Shown piece by piece: positions 47,701 through 64,000 of a DNA stretch of 64,000 nucleotides (positions are counted from its first letter, which is position 1; each line of letters opens with the position of its first letter). The notes beneath the pieces are model-generated. The model worked only from the letters and a program-made list of their open reading frames with translations. It ran no database searches and had not been told where the DNA came from. Made by a program: the position numbers and the translations under genes. Source of the DNA: Liolophura sinensis (taxonomy: Eukaryota > Mollusca > Polyplacophora > Chitonida > Chitonidae); assembly GCF_032854445.1 (NCBI RefSeq), contig NC_088299.1, positions 13,571,608-13,635,607 of the forward strand, given 5' to 3'.

Positions 47701-49005
47701 TCTTTGTGAAGTACAAATGCCTGGAATCCTTTGTGTACCACAAGTCCCCTGTTATACTAAACATCATGTACTGCAATGTGACTGAGAATGATCTTTGAGA
47801 GGCAGACAGTTCTGTTAATGAAATTCAGCTACAATTAAATTTACATAAACACAATCTGGATAAAACAAACCACTTTAAAATTTCAAATTTTCCAAAAAAG
47901 GAGCAACTGACTATTTCGGAATTGCGACGCAGATGATGAACTTTGGAGTCTAGGTGGAGCCATGGGGAAACTTTTCCAACCACCAGGGTAGACCAGTCTG
48001 CAAAGACAGATAGACAAAACATTCATTTACATATGTCTGATTGTTGTTTAATGCCTAACTCCCTCTTTTTTCTTCACTGTATTTAGAAAAATAGCATCAT
48101 ATATATACTTGAATTTTTTCCAAGAGCGCAATTAATTAAAAAAAAAAATTCACATCAGAATTACTTAACTTGGTTTACCATGGCTTCTTTAAGTATGGAC
48201 AAGATGTAACTTTGCATAATATGCCTCAAAGAAGGTTAGTCTGACCTTGGCTGGTAAGTAGGAGATCAGACCTAGTCAATGCCCCAGGGCGATTCTTTGC
48301 TGGGCCTTCAAGGAACTCTCTCTTGTATCGTGGGTTTACAATGGGAAGACATAAAAAGTCAAATCTACAATAAAACAAAGGAGAGTGTTAGGTCAGGTAA
48401 AATAATATGTGGTGATTACATAGTATTTTGTCCAACTTTAATTGATACTAAAATTTGTTTGTCCTGCTCCATGATGAATATGCAGATTTTACACAAATGA
48501 CTTGTATATCAAACTTTAAAAGATGTCTATCAAAATTATTTACAGTTTTGTAAAAAAAATTGTTTCGCATTTGCTTTCAATTTGTGCTGTCCTCTTTTAT
48601 CACCTTTCTCTCTCTGTTTTTTTAATTTATTTTTTCTCTCTCTCACAAGGCCAGAATGCCACCAAAATTGAAAGCAAGCAAAATTGTGTGGGTCTGGGTT
48701 GGCAGTGAGAAACAATAACAATGAAACATGGAGGAGAATTTAAAGTTGGGGTTGCAGTAACTTGGTTGATTGACATCAATTCATTGATGAACCTGCTTTT
48801 CTCACTGAACATAAAATAAAGGCCTCATTGACGAGCACTACTCGAAGAAACAAAATGTAAGTATCCATTGCTCTACCGGAGTATAACCAAAGTTAGGTTG
48901 TGTCTTTGGTGGTTCGTCTTACCCAGATTTGCATGCCACATCAATGGAGGTATTGATGTCAGGGCTGCAGTGGAAGTCTCTCCCGCACGACAGACGTGTG
49001 GACAT
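35747..49005 (-). CDS. PRMT5: Protein arginine N-methyltransferase 5
   Basis: Seventeen coding exons on the minus strand, in transcript order: 49005-48923, 48364-48246, 47997-47912, 47486-47355, 45699-45590, 44933-44720, 44011-43922, 43331-43261, 41748-41671, 41243-41185, 40833-40711, 40268-40093, 39409-39300, 38103-38010, 37425-37309, 36311-36247, 35901-35747. About 627 residues (human 637). PRMT5 with MEP50 makes symmetric dimethylarginine on histones and Sm proteins. Seen: TIM-barrel [24 protein letters not shown] with the Tyr and Phe of the active site; SAM motif [21 protein letters not shown]; the double-E loop [19 protein letters not shown]; and C-terminal RSYTIGL. Phases agree except for two one-base breaks: within exon 8 near 43304 and in the last exon at a T run (35879-35883). 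With these read as indels the alignment to human is continuous. Exon 7 and exon 5 edges are tandemly duplicated in the adjoining introns. Confidence 0.95.
36815..36956 (-). mobile_element. SINE family A, diverged fragment
   Basis: Reverse-strand match: AGAAATATTTCACTTATGTG, GGTGGGAGGAAACTGAG, GAAACCCACGGTTGCTGGCA, CAGAGAGGAAG. In a PRMT5 intron. Confidence 0.78.
37069..37292 (+). mobile_element. MITE-like element, family 1, copy 5
   Basis: AATTCTTCAACATTTTTGCA at the left and TATGCGAAAATGTTGAGGAA at the right are inverted. The interior GGCATTATTCTGTGCAGACT is shared with copies 1 and 6. It ends about 15 bp from a PRMT5 exon, inside the intron. Confidence 0.75.
38128..38343 (-). mobile_element. 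SINE family A, near full length
   Basis: TTGATTGGTGCTTTTATGCT, ATATTTCACTTCTACGACAG, GCCAGCATTATGGTGGTAGG, GAAACCCACAACCATCTGCA, GCCAGCATGAGCTAGACTTG and CACATTGGTGAGAGCC. Only the distal tRNA head is missing. In a PRMT5 intron. Confidence 0.88.
38438..38644 (+). mobile_element. TIR element, family 2, copy 3
   Basis: Left GGGATCAAAAAGTCATC and GGACTTAAGCTCAAATTTT; right GAAGTTTTGATTTAAGTC and CCCCTTGTGATCCCCTGG, inverted. The interior matches the copy at 27640. In a PRMT5 intron. Confidence 0.6.
39001..39110 (-). mobile_element. SINE-related 3' fragment, divergent subfamily
   Basis: (TTTA)n, TTGATTGTTGTTTAATGCC, ATTTTTCACTCACAAGATGG, GGAGGAAACCGGAATGCCCC, AGGTAAACAACC. Similar GGAGGAA and AAACCACCGAC phrases occur near 37640 and 54220, so a second, related 3' end exists. 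Confidence 0.6.
40449..40632. mobile_element. TIR element, family 2, copy 4
   Basis: Starts GACGTAAGTCAAAAATTGC and ends AATTTTTGACTTAAGTCTG, inverted. Contains CTTTAAAACATC as in the 27413 copy. In a PRMT5 intron. Confidence 0.5.
42042..42297. repeat. 40-bp tandem array, about 6 units, PRMT5 intron
   Basis: The unit is GTGGACATGGAATAATGAAA, TCCAGAAATATGTGTGTTAA, with one 8-bp internal insertion (about 42201). Nearly identical copies. No exon sequence is included. Confidence 0.93.
42570..43180. repeat. About 79-bp tandem repeat, 6-8 units, PRMT5 intron
   Basis: The core GTTCTTACACACTGGGTACA, CAGGTGAAATATCAG, ATTTCCTTTCACATAGTAAT and ATTACA repeats, with spacing of about 79 bp between well-preserved copies. 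It ends about 80 bp from PRMT5 exon 8. Confidence 0.88.
43499..43975 (-). repeat. 61-bp tandem array built on the PRMT5 exon 7 splice donor
   Basis: Unit starts at 43930 (the true exon), 43870, 43809, 43748, 43687, 43626 and 43566, with a decayed copy near 43505. On the minus strand each has the exon 7 tail GATCTTATCAGCAGTACC, TGGATCATCTCTTCCAG and donor GTAAGT, then CAGTCACAAGGCTGGAACAG. The unit next to the exon is 60 bp, so reading past the first donor adds 20 codons in frame and then meets a stop. At least six donor copies keep GTAAGT. Confidence 0.93.
44190..44312 (-). mobile_element. SINE family A, diverged fragment
   Basis: (TTTA)n, TGTTTTATGCTGTACTCAAG, ACTATTTCACTTGTGTGACG, then AGCTACACCCATCAGCAGGT. 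In a PRMT5 intron. Confidence 0.72.
45368..45549 (+). mobile_element. SINE family A, headless copy
   Basis: GTGCTGGCTTCCTCTCCGGC, GGTCTTCCAGCGACCTGCGG, GGTTTCCTCTCACCATAATG, AAGTGAAATATTCTTAAGTA, GGCGTAAAACACAAATC, (AAATA)n. It lies about 40 bp from PRMT5 exon 5, in the intron. Confidence 0.88.
45680..45790 (-). repeat. Duplicated splice acceptor and start of PRMT5 exon 5
   Basis: The true acceptor and exon start (minus strand TATGTCACAG then CAATTCTGGATACAGATTCC) recur 71 bp upstream as CTTTGTTACAG then CAATTTTGGATTGATTTTCC, exon edge at 45770. The copy keeps AG and the Gln-Phe-Trp-Ile codons. Because 71 is not a multiple of three, use of the distal acceptor would shift the frame. Confidence 0.75.
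45836..46566. repeat. About 23-bp tandem array interrupted by a SINE
   Basis: The phrase TTTACAGTAGGTGTATTTGA, then CAT, repeats over 45836-46167 and again over 46438-46566. A full-length SINE (46168-46438) sits between. Units are diverged. In a PRMT5 intron. Confidence 0.9.
46168..46438 (-). mobile_element. SINE family A, full length, inserted in a minisatellite
   Basis: Minus-strand copy from TTGATTGGTGTTTTACGTCG to a tRNA-like head (GCTAACCAACTAAGCC, GGAGGCCAC). Flanked on both sides by the same 23-bp repeat, with CATTTACAGTA at each edge, so it inserted after the array formed. Confidence 0.9.
47041..47155 (+). repeat. Dispersed repeat, family 3, copy 2
   Basis: GGCAGCGCTTTTGATTTTCT, TTGGCTTACTTCGAACTG, GGTTATGCAACATCACAAAG and ACAAAAAATTATGCC resemble the reverse complement of 26105-26231. 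Immediately downstream (to about 47270) a GAGACTTAAGTCTGATTTGT suggests an adjoining family 2 TIR end. Confidence 0.45.
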
Positions 49006-50388
49006 CCTGATAACACGAGGCATTCAATCGCCCAACAGTAGAATTTTAAGTGTTCACGCTATTAATGTTTCCCGCAAGAAATTCCACCATGCAATGATGC
49101 AGACGAAGGTATCCAAAAAGTGTACTTAAGCAAAAGGCGGAAAATTAATAGCCGATTATAGAGCTCTTTCAACAATTATCCGGTATTCAGAAAGAGTTTC
49201 ACAGTTTTACTTGGTGCTAAAAGCTGTTTTTAACTATACTCATTCATAAAGAAAGGTTTTTAAAGTTTGACTTGAGAAAATTAAATTTTCCTTCGTTCGG
49301 GTTTATAAATGATCAGGAATTTGAAGGCAGGCGTTGAAAAGTGAAACGATCAGCCAGACTAACCAAACTAGTTGCCGGTATACTTGTTTGAGTTGCACGT
49401 GGATAGTGCGTCTTAGACGTATATAACAGTTCAAGAAATATTTAACAAGTGTTGTCCCATGTGAATTTAGACCCAATCAAGAATACCGGTAGCCTGTAGC
49501 TTTAGTGTAGTTTGTGCAGGCCGTCAGTCGTTGTTGAGAAAATTCAGAAAGGATGTCTTTGGTGTGTGCAAAACATTTTTAATGTTCAGACTTTTCTAGT
49601 TTTTTTTCTTTCGTTTTCTTTGTTCATGGATGTGAACTAAGGTTCCTTTTTAGTTTTCATTGAACTTCGAGTAGGCTGTGGTGCAATGATTGTTAGAGGC
49701 GCATGCTTTTAAATTTGCCTAGATGGACACACGGTGTGGGTTCAAACCTGGGATTTGACAAGGATTTTGTGGTTTGTCACGTTCACATCGTTTTGGGCCT
49801 TGCTGACAACAAGTGGTCAACAAGCTCTTGTGGAGGAGGGGAACAATGACTCAGGAGCTTCTCTCCAGTGCAGTCACTGTGAGTTCAAGTTCAGCTCATG
49901 CTGGCTTTCTCTCAGGTCATATATGGGAAGGTCTGCCAGCAACCTGTGGATGGTCGTAGGTTTCCTGAGGGCTCTGCACCGTTGCCTCCTTCTGTGATGC
50001 TGGTGAATGTAATCTAAGTCAAATATTTTTGAGTATGGTGTAAAACGCTAATCAAGTAAATGAATAAATCTTATGATATTTTGTTCAATGGAAGAGAACC
50101 CCTTGTAGCAAAACTAAAGCATTCTTGCTGCATCCAATTCATACTCCCTGCACACAGATACCTTGACCCATAAACCCGATAGTTCTCATATAATGTAGAG
50201 TGTGCCTTGATTTTATAGTTTTGTCAGGTGTATTTTGTTATTATAGCAAAAACTGACCCTTTCTGGGATATGGAAAACCAAAAGATGACCTGTATGTGTC
50301 TGATGTTCTGTTTCAGGAAATTAGTCACCACCTGATTACAGATTCACAGTTTGTTGAAATTTTGGTGTGATTGACTTGATGAATAGCT
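49006..50388. other. Divergent PRMT5/C5orf22 intergenic region
   Basis: The 1.4-kb spacer between two head-to-head start codons should contain both promoters. It also holds a SINE (about 49850-50072). A TTCTGTTTCAG at 50308-50318 is a plausible acceptor for an untranslated-leader intron of C5orf22, placing the ATG-bearing exon at about 50319-50436. No further gene is seen. Confidence 0.5.
49850..50072 (+). mobile_element. SINE family A, near full length, diverged
   Basis: CTCTCCAGTGCAGTCACTGT, GAGTTCAAGTTCAGCTCATG, GGGAAGGTCTGCCAGCAACC, TGGATGGTCGTAGGTTTCC, GAGTATGGTGTAAAACGC and AAATGAATAAATC. Confidence 0.85.
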
Positions 50389-58305
<7,917 letters not shown>

Positions 58306-58323
<18 letters not shown>

Positions 58324-59935
58324 ATGACAATCAGAGGCGCACCAAGCAGAGGTGCCTCAGTGGATGACAAACAGAGGCTCCACACAGGAACAGAAAGCAG
58401 AGATGCCTTAGTGGATGACAAACAGAGATGCCACAGTGAACACCATGCAGAGATGCCTCAGTGAATGACAATCAGAGGCGCCACAGTGAACACCATGCAG
58501 AGATGCCTCAGTGGATGACAAACAGAGGCGCCACAGTGAACACCAAGCAGAGATGCCTCAGTGGATGACAGGCAGATGGGCCACAGTGAACACCAAGCAG
58601 AGATGCCTCAGTGGATGACAGGCAGATGGGCCACAGTGAATGATAGACAGATGTACCACAGTGAATGATTGGCAGGGGTACCACAGTGAATGACAGGCAG
58701 ATTGGCCACAGTGAATGACAAGCAGGTGTATCACTGTGAATGACAGGCAGATGTACCACAGTGAATGATAGACAGATGTACCACAGTGAATGACAGGCAG
58801 ATTGGCCACAGTGAATGACAAGCAGGTGTATCACTGTGAATGACAGGCAGATGTACCACAGTGAATGATAGACAGATGTTCCACAGTGAATGATTGGCAG
58901 GGGTACCACAGTGAATGACAGGCAGATGGGCCACAGTGAATGACAAGCAGGTGTATCACTGTGAATGACAGGCAGATGTACCACAGTGAATAACAGGCAG
59001 ATGTACCACAGTGAATGACAAGCAGGTGTACCACAGTGAATGACAGACAGATGGACCACAGTGAATGACAGGCAGGTGTACCACAGTGAGTGACAGGCAG
59101 ATGTACCACAGTGAATGACAGGCAGGTGTATCACAGTGAATGACAAGCAGGTGTACCACAGTGAATGACAGGCAGATGTACCACAGTGAATGACAGGCAT
59201 GTGTATCACAGTGAATGACAGACAGATGTACCACAGTGAATGACAGGCAGATGGGCCACAGTAAATAACAGGCAGATGTACCACAGTGAATGACAAGCAG
59301 GTGTACCACAGTGAATGACAAGCAGGTGTACCACAGTGAATGACAGACAGGTGTATCACAGTGAATGACAAGCAGGTGTACCACAGTGAATGACAGGCAG
59401 ATGTACCACAGTGAATGACAGGCAGGTGTATCACAGTGAATGACAGGCAGATGTACCACAGTGAATGACAGGCAGATGTACCACAGTGAACGACAGGCAG
59501 ATGTACCACAGTGAATGACAGGCAGATGGGCCACAGTGAATGACAGGCAGATGTACCACAGTGAATGACAGGCAGATGTACCACAGTGAATGACAGGCAG
59601 ATGTGCCACAGTGAATAACAGGCAGATGGGCCACAGTGAATAACAGGCAGATGGGCCACATTGAATGACAGGCAGATGTACCACAGTGAATGACAGGCAG
59701 ATGGGCCACAGTGAATAACAGGCAGATGGGCCACAGTGAATAACAGGCAGATGGGCCACAGTGAATGACAGGCAGGTGTACCACAGTGAATGACAAGCAG
59801 ATGTACCTCAGTGAATGACAAGCAGGTGTACCACAGTGAATGACAGACAGGTGTATCACAGTGAATGACAAGCAGGTGTGCCACAATGAATGACAAGCAG
59901 GTGAGCCACAATGGACGACAGGTAAAGCAAATGAC
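58306..59935. repeat. 25-bp tandem array, more than 50 units, starting at the C5orf22 stop codon
   Basis: The unit is GTACCACAGTGAATGACAGG, CAGAT. The first unit contains the last codons of C5orf22 (Val-Pro-Gln) and its TGA at 58321-58323, so the coding end is repeat unit 1. From 58324 to about 58620 the spacing is irregular (longer composite units with AGAGATGCCTCAGTG); beyond that it is a regular 25 bp to about 59935. As 25 is not a multiple of three, a frame cycles through all phases every 75 bp; the minus strand lacks stops in each, giving a spurious 500-codon frame. Confidence 0.95.
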
Positions 59936-60720
59936 AGAGATGCCTAAGTTAATGTCCATTAAAGGTGCCATAATGAACAACAAACAAAAGTCACTGCGAA
60001 CAACAAGCTGAGGTGCAAGGGTAAATGACAGAAGGAGCAGAAGGGCCACATGAAATGATAATTATATTTGCTGCAGTGAATGATAATTATAGGTGCCTCA
60101 GTAAACGATGAGTATTTGTGCCCTAGCAAACAATTGTTGTCGGGGCCGTAGGGAAAGGTCTTAATTGCTATGGTGAACGACGAGCAGAAGTGCCACAGTG
60201 AAGAACAGTCAGAATGGCAGTTATCTCCCCTTTCCCAGAGTAGACGCCATCCTTTGGATGTTCCATGTGATAGTGCATTTTGGCTGTTCCATCTGATGTG
60301 ATGCTTCCAATTTTCTTAGCCAACCTATCCATTGAAAGCATTGATGAGTTTTTCCTGGGTATAAAAATGAAGACATCTATCTCATGGTTCTTTTCTGGCT
60401 GTTATTTTAAGGAGACTGTATTGGAGAATAGTCACATATTTTTGATTTAAGTAATTCAAACTGATAATTTAGTACTTTTTCTCCAATAGCTGACTTCACG
60501 ACCATCAATATCATGCAATTTTCTGGAAAATAATTAATTTTCCTAGCAGTTCCATTTCCGCCTGAACAATGAAAAAATAATGATCATTTACACCCTTGGT
60601 ACATGAAGAGGACCAATTTGCAAAGTTGATGCAAAACAGGGTATAAGTCAGTGTCATGGACATGTTTTGGCGGGAAGTATTTGTGGGCAAGGAAATAACA
60701 ACATTTAAAGCAATGATAAA

Positions 60721-60930
60721 GTCTTCAATCTTTTCACATGTTTTCAAGGTGTTGATTCAAGCATATTCTGAAGGCATTATTCTGTGCAGACTGAAAAAAA
60801 TTGTACTTTTTGTGAAGCCCAGAAATTGTCCAATCCAACCAGTGTAATTTTGTCTCCAAAGTCATAATAAAAATGTGCATAAAAATGTGTGCTGAAAGCT
60901 GGCCTTTCATATGTGAAAAGTTTGAGTAAA
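60721..60930 (+). mobile_element. MITE-like element, family 1, copy 6
   Basis: GTCTTCAATCTTTTCACATG at the left and CATATGTGAAAAGTTTGAG at the right are inverted. The interior GGCATTATTCTGTGCAGACT and TTTTGTCTCCAAAGTCATAA match copies 1 and 5. Confidence 0.75.
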
Positions 60931-61136
60931 TAAATGAAATAGTAGGTCTCAGAATTGATATGTCAGATTGATTTATTGTGTGTTAAATACAACAGTGCTG
61001 CACACTATACCTGTTGATTTTGAAACGAGAATGATAATAATCTTTTTGATTGAGGAAGTATAATGAGTATTCCCCTCTCAAGCAAAAGTGGTCAAAAGAC
61101 ATTTAACAATAATAACACACCTGACACATCAACAAT

Positions 61137-61306
61137 GTCATGCTGGCTTCCTCTCTGACAGTAAGTGGAAAGGTCTTCCAGCAACCTGTGGATGGTCGTA
61201 GGTGGTTGTGGGTTTCCCCCGGGTTCTGCCCGGTTTCCTCCCACCATAATACTGGCTGCCGTCTCAGTGAAATATTCTTGAGTACAATCAAATAAAGAAA
61301 TAAACA
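61137..61306 (+). mobile_element. SINE family A, headless copy
   Basis: CATGCTGGCTTCCTCTCTGA, GGTCTTCCAGCAACCTGTGG, CCCGGTTTCCTCCCACCATA, TGAAATATTCTTGAGTACAA, then AAATAAAGAAATAAA. Confidence 0.85.
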
Positions 61307-61902
61307 TCAACAATGCGGTCACAACATTGTTGTGAAATACAAATGTAACGAGCAACTGAGTTGCCTCCCTTGGCATACCAGGTTGATGGGTTAAGAATTC
61401 GAACAGCGTCAAATGAAGTTCGTACCAATCCGAGCCTGTGCAACAGGGTGGAACTCAAATACATGGGTTGTGAAACTTACTGATAACCTTTATAAACACA
61501 TTGAAACTCAAGAAACATAGGATAACTGTGGTCAAGGCCTAATAAATCAATTATGTGACTTCCCACCTATCCGTGGGAACATTTACAGTAGAGTGGTGGT
61601 TTAGGGCAACCCCCACTCAGATCACCCAGGCATGCATGGTACCTTATATGTCAATCTGTCCAGTTTAAGGCGAGACTGTGGTGTTTTAAACCTCTGCTCT
61701 CCACCTCAAAGCACATTCAAAGACTGAGGTTTCATAAATCTCGTAAAATAAATTACCACAAAAGTTGTTACTATCCAAACACCATTTTCTAAACGAACTT
61801 GATAGATCGTAAATTCTCGGTTAATTCTACTGATGCAGGCAGAAGTACCACATTTATGATCGCCTACATGCTCGTACTCTTATTATTCAAAGCATCTTGG
61901 GA

Positions 61903-62012
61903 TCATTTATTTATTTCATTGGTGTTTTATGCTGTAGTCAAGAATATTTCACTTACAAGACGACACCGAGTATCACGGTGGGAGGAAACTGGGCAGAACC
62001 CGCGCAAACATC
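61903..62012 (-). mobile_element. SINE family A, 3' fragment
   Basis: (TTTA)n, TTCATTGGTGTTTTATGCTG, AAGAATATTTCACTTACAAG, GGTGGGAGGAAACTGGGCAG. Confidence 0.8.
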
Positions 62013-62515
62013 TTATCATCATTATTTAAAGTCTGATGGTCTGGTACTACACTGTATTTCCAGGCTTTATGATGGAATTATCAAATACAAGTATCTTTAT
62101 TTACTTTCATCTTCATTCATATACTTTCAATTATTAACAATTATATTCATTTGTATTATTTATTGAAGTAAGTTGAACTGTTACATCACCAGGTGTGCTG
62201 GTTTCCATTGGACCCAGTGTCATTTCTCCACTCACAATCACTGGCCAAGTCAAACATATTTGAGAACTGGTGTGTGTTAGGATGTTATACCAGATTAGGC
62301 GTATATTCGATTTGAACTCATAATTTTAAGCAAAGCAGTACCATTATTTTGTCAATTTCTCGACACATTTTTAAAAAAAATCACAGCAATTGACATTCTG
62401 CTCACATTTTCTTACATTCTGTTGAAACATTGTGTGTATACAGGTTAATTTGAAATATCTACGGGACTCCAATCTATCGTCATCCAGTCAAAAAAATGAA
62501 TTTAAAAGTGGATGA

Positions 62516-63820
62516 TTATCTCCTTTGACGGATATAAAGTTTTCCATTTTCGTCATACATGGCCACAAAGTGATGTTTGCCGTGGCCAGACCTGAAGCAG
62601 TATTCAGGACCTTCTATTGTGTACACCCGAAGGTCCGCGTTCCTCCAATATTTCTCATCATGCTCTTTTAACAGAGTTATGCACCCTTGCAGCAGACGAC
62701 GCAGTGAAGCAGATTCTGGAGTATCTTCAGTTCCCTCATTGCCACACAATTTAATTATCTCTCTTCCAATTGTTCGACTGTTTATAGTCTCCACCTCTAT
62801 CTGTACAAAGACAATCATGGATGTGAGTTGCCACCAAAACAAGCAAGAACAAGAGAATACTAATTAAAGAGCTTGAAATATAACAATCATTGATACCACG
62901 ATTTAATACACACACAAAAAAGTTTCCTGATTTTCAGGCGACTTTAAATAAGCATCATGGATTTATAGTCTTCATTTGTTTTGATTCTTTAGAATTTTGG
63001 CTTATGCAATCCAATTTTTACTTTAGGATTAAAGACAGTAGACTATAAAAATTGGCTCACATTAGACTTTTTGTCAGGCTATGTCACACTCATCTGACTT
63101 TGTCACATTTGTCAGGTTGTCTCACACTAATCTGACTTTGTGACATTTGTCAGGTTGTCTCACTCATCTGACTTTCAGTCAATCTTTGTCAGGTTGTCTC
63201 ACAATTATCCCTCTTGTCTTACACTTATTTGCCTTTTTGTTAAGAGGATTGTCAGGTTATCTAAAATTTGTGTGGCTTTTTGTCCTGAGAGTTGTCAGGT
63301 TTTCTCACACTTACTTGGCTTTTTGTCATGAGAGTTGTGAGGTTGTCTCACATTTGTCAGGCTTTTTATCCTGAGGGTTGTCAGGTTTTCTCACACTTAC
63401 TTGGCTTTTTGTCATGAGAGTTGTGAGGTTGTCTCACATTTGTCAGGCTTTTTATCCTGAGGGTTGTCAGGTTTTCTCACATTTATTTGGATCTTTTGCC
63501 CTGAGGGTTGTCTCACATTTATTTCACTTTTTGTTATGAGGGTTGCTGGGTTGTTTCACACTTATTTGGCTTTTTGTCCTGGGGGTTGTCAGGTTTTCTC
63601 ACATTTATCTGACTTTTTGTTATGAGGGTTGTCAGGTTGTCTCACATTTATCTGGCTCACATCAAGAACATGCATCAAATATATTCATTAAACATGCTGT
63701 GTGTATACAAAGATCAGAACCCTGATGTAATGGCCCACCAGTTTGGTTGGATTGTGCTCCTTTGCTGGTGTCGTCCACCATGATTTCATCCAGTCCATCA
63801 TTCTTGCCATAATGGAACCC
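62516..63820 (-). CDS. Unrecognised protein, two 3' exons, probably partial
   Basis: The last exon (62800-62516) opens after TTTGTACAG and codes 94 residues to TAA. A candidate upstream exon (63820-63721) opens after TTCATTGCAG and ends at GTTCTG. Joined in phase they read MARMMDWMKSWWTTPAKEHN (with GSI before), a segment ending LVGHYIR, then IEVETINSRTIGREIIKLCG, a stretch with LLKEHDEKYWRNADLRVY and GPEYCFRSGHGKHHFVAMYD, and a C terminus KLYIRQRR. Composition and the conserved-looking WRNADLRVYTIEGPEYCF segment suggest real coding sequence. I do not recognise the family. No start is assured, since the reading continues toward the right edge. The weak donor makes the upstream exon less certain than the last one. 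Confidence 0.45.
63085..63660. repeat. 43-bp tandem array, about 13 units
   Basis: The unit is GCTTTTTGTCATGAGAGTTG, TGAGGTTGTCTCACATTTGT, CAG and variants; GCTTTTT starts at 63318, 63361 and 63404 show exact 43-bp spacing. It lies in the putative intron of the unrecognised right-edge gene. Confidence 0.93.
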
Positions 63821-64000
63821 CTGCAATGAAGAAGGGGTCTAATATATACCGTGGGCAATAAATAAAAACAATTTAAATACCGAAAAACAATAACCCTCAT
63901 GGATTTGCAGTTATTCAAAATGCCTATAACACAAGACTTGAAGAATCTTGTAGAAGCATACATGATGGTTGCCAGGTTTAAGACTGGAAGGAGCGACTGG
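63821..64000. other. Right edge, nothing identified
   Basis: No exon, repeat or element could be recognised in the final 180 bases, which are probably intron of the minus-strand gene. Confidence 0.4.

Larger units (their letters stand above)
58324..62515. other. C5orf22 3' flank and intergenic region
   Basis: Beyond the 25-bp array, decayed CAGTGAA-type phrases continue to about 60220. Then come unique sequence, a MITE-like element (60721), and SINE fragments (61137, 61903). AATAAA at about 60927 is a possible distant poly(A) signal. I see no gene. Confidence 0.5.

Noticed and set aside
58508-60049. A 513-codon minus-strand open frame rich in Cys, His and hydrophobic residues
   Set aside because: It is the 25-bp array read backwards, cycling through all three phases every 75 bp, with no other coding signal.

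Overview
The window looks like nuclear DNA from a lophotrochozoan animal, most likely a mollusc. Genes are widely spaced and intron-rich with GT-AG introns and encode animal proteins. tRNA-derived SINEs of the kind common in bivalves and gastropods occur more than twenty times, and nothing has bacterial operon structure. The species call is an inference from these SINEs and protein similarity; no search was run.

Five recognisable genes and one unrecognised partial gene lie in the window. (1) 2875-4721 (+) is an apparently intronless TIFA-like gene with a 13-residue coding repeat, a degenerate FHA domain and a possible TRAF6-binding motif. Its reading frame is broken once near 4107-4165. (2) 11304-13082 (-) is POMGNT2, the O-mannose beta-1,4-GlcNAc-transferase of the dystroglycan pathway, in one coding exon. 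(3) 16107-26750 (+) is VAT1/VAT1L, an MDR-family oxidoreductase-like vesicle membrane protein, in nine coding exons. (4) 35747-49005 (-) is PRMT5, the type II arginine methyltransferase, in seventeen coding exons with two apparent one-base frame breaks. (5) 50389-58323 (+) is the C5orf22/UPF0489 homologue in seven coding exons. (6) 62516-63820 (-) holds two 3' exons of an unrecognised gene that probably runs off the right edge. POMGNT2/VAT1 and PRMT5/C5orf22 are head-to-head pairs; VAT1 and PRMT5 are tail-to-tail. I see no shared pathway linking the genes.

Much of the remaining sequence is minisatellite: about twenty tandem arrays, many with periods of 37-43 bp. Interspersed are tRNA-derived SINEs (family A, about 22 copies; family B, 2 copies), two groups of short elements with terminal inverted repeats that look like MITEs (about six and four or five copies), and one further dispersed repeat.

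The most unusual feature is where several tandem arrays begin. The last 14 bases of VAT1 exon 5 and its splice donor are repeated about 36 times (87-bp unit). The 3' end of PRMT5 coding exon 7 and its donor are repeated about seven times (61-bp unit). The acceptor and start of PRMT5 coding exon 5 are duplicated (71 bp apart). The stop-codon regions of C5orf22 (25-bp unit, more than 50 copies) and of the TIFA-like gene (37-bp unit, 4-5 copies) are also amplified, and the segment encoding the POMGNT2 membrane anchor is duplicated. Tandem amplification anchored on exon edges therefore recurs across unrelated neighbouring genes, and in VAT1 each unit looks like a possible in-phase 69-nt exon. No retrovirus-like, Polinton-like or CRISPR element was found.
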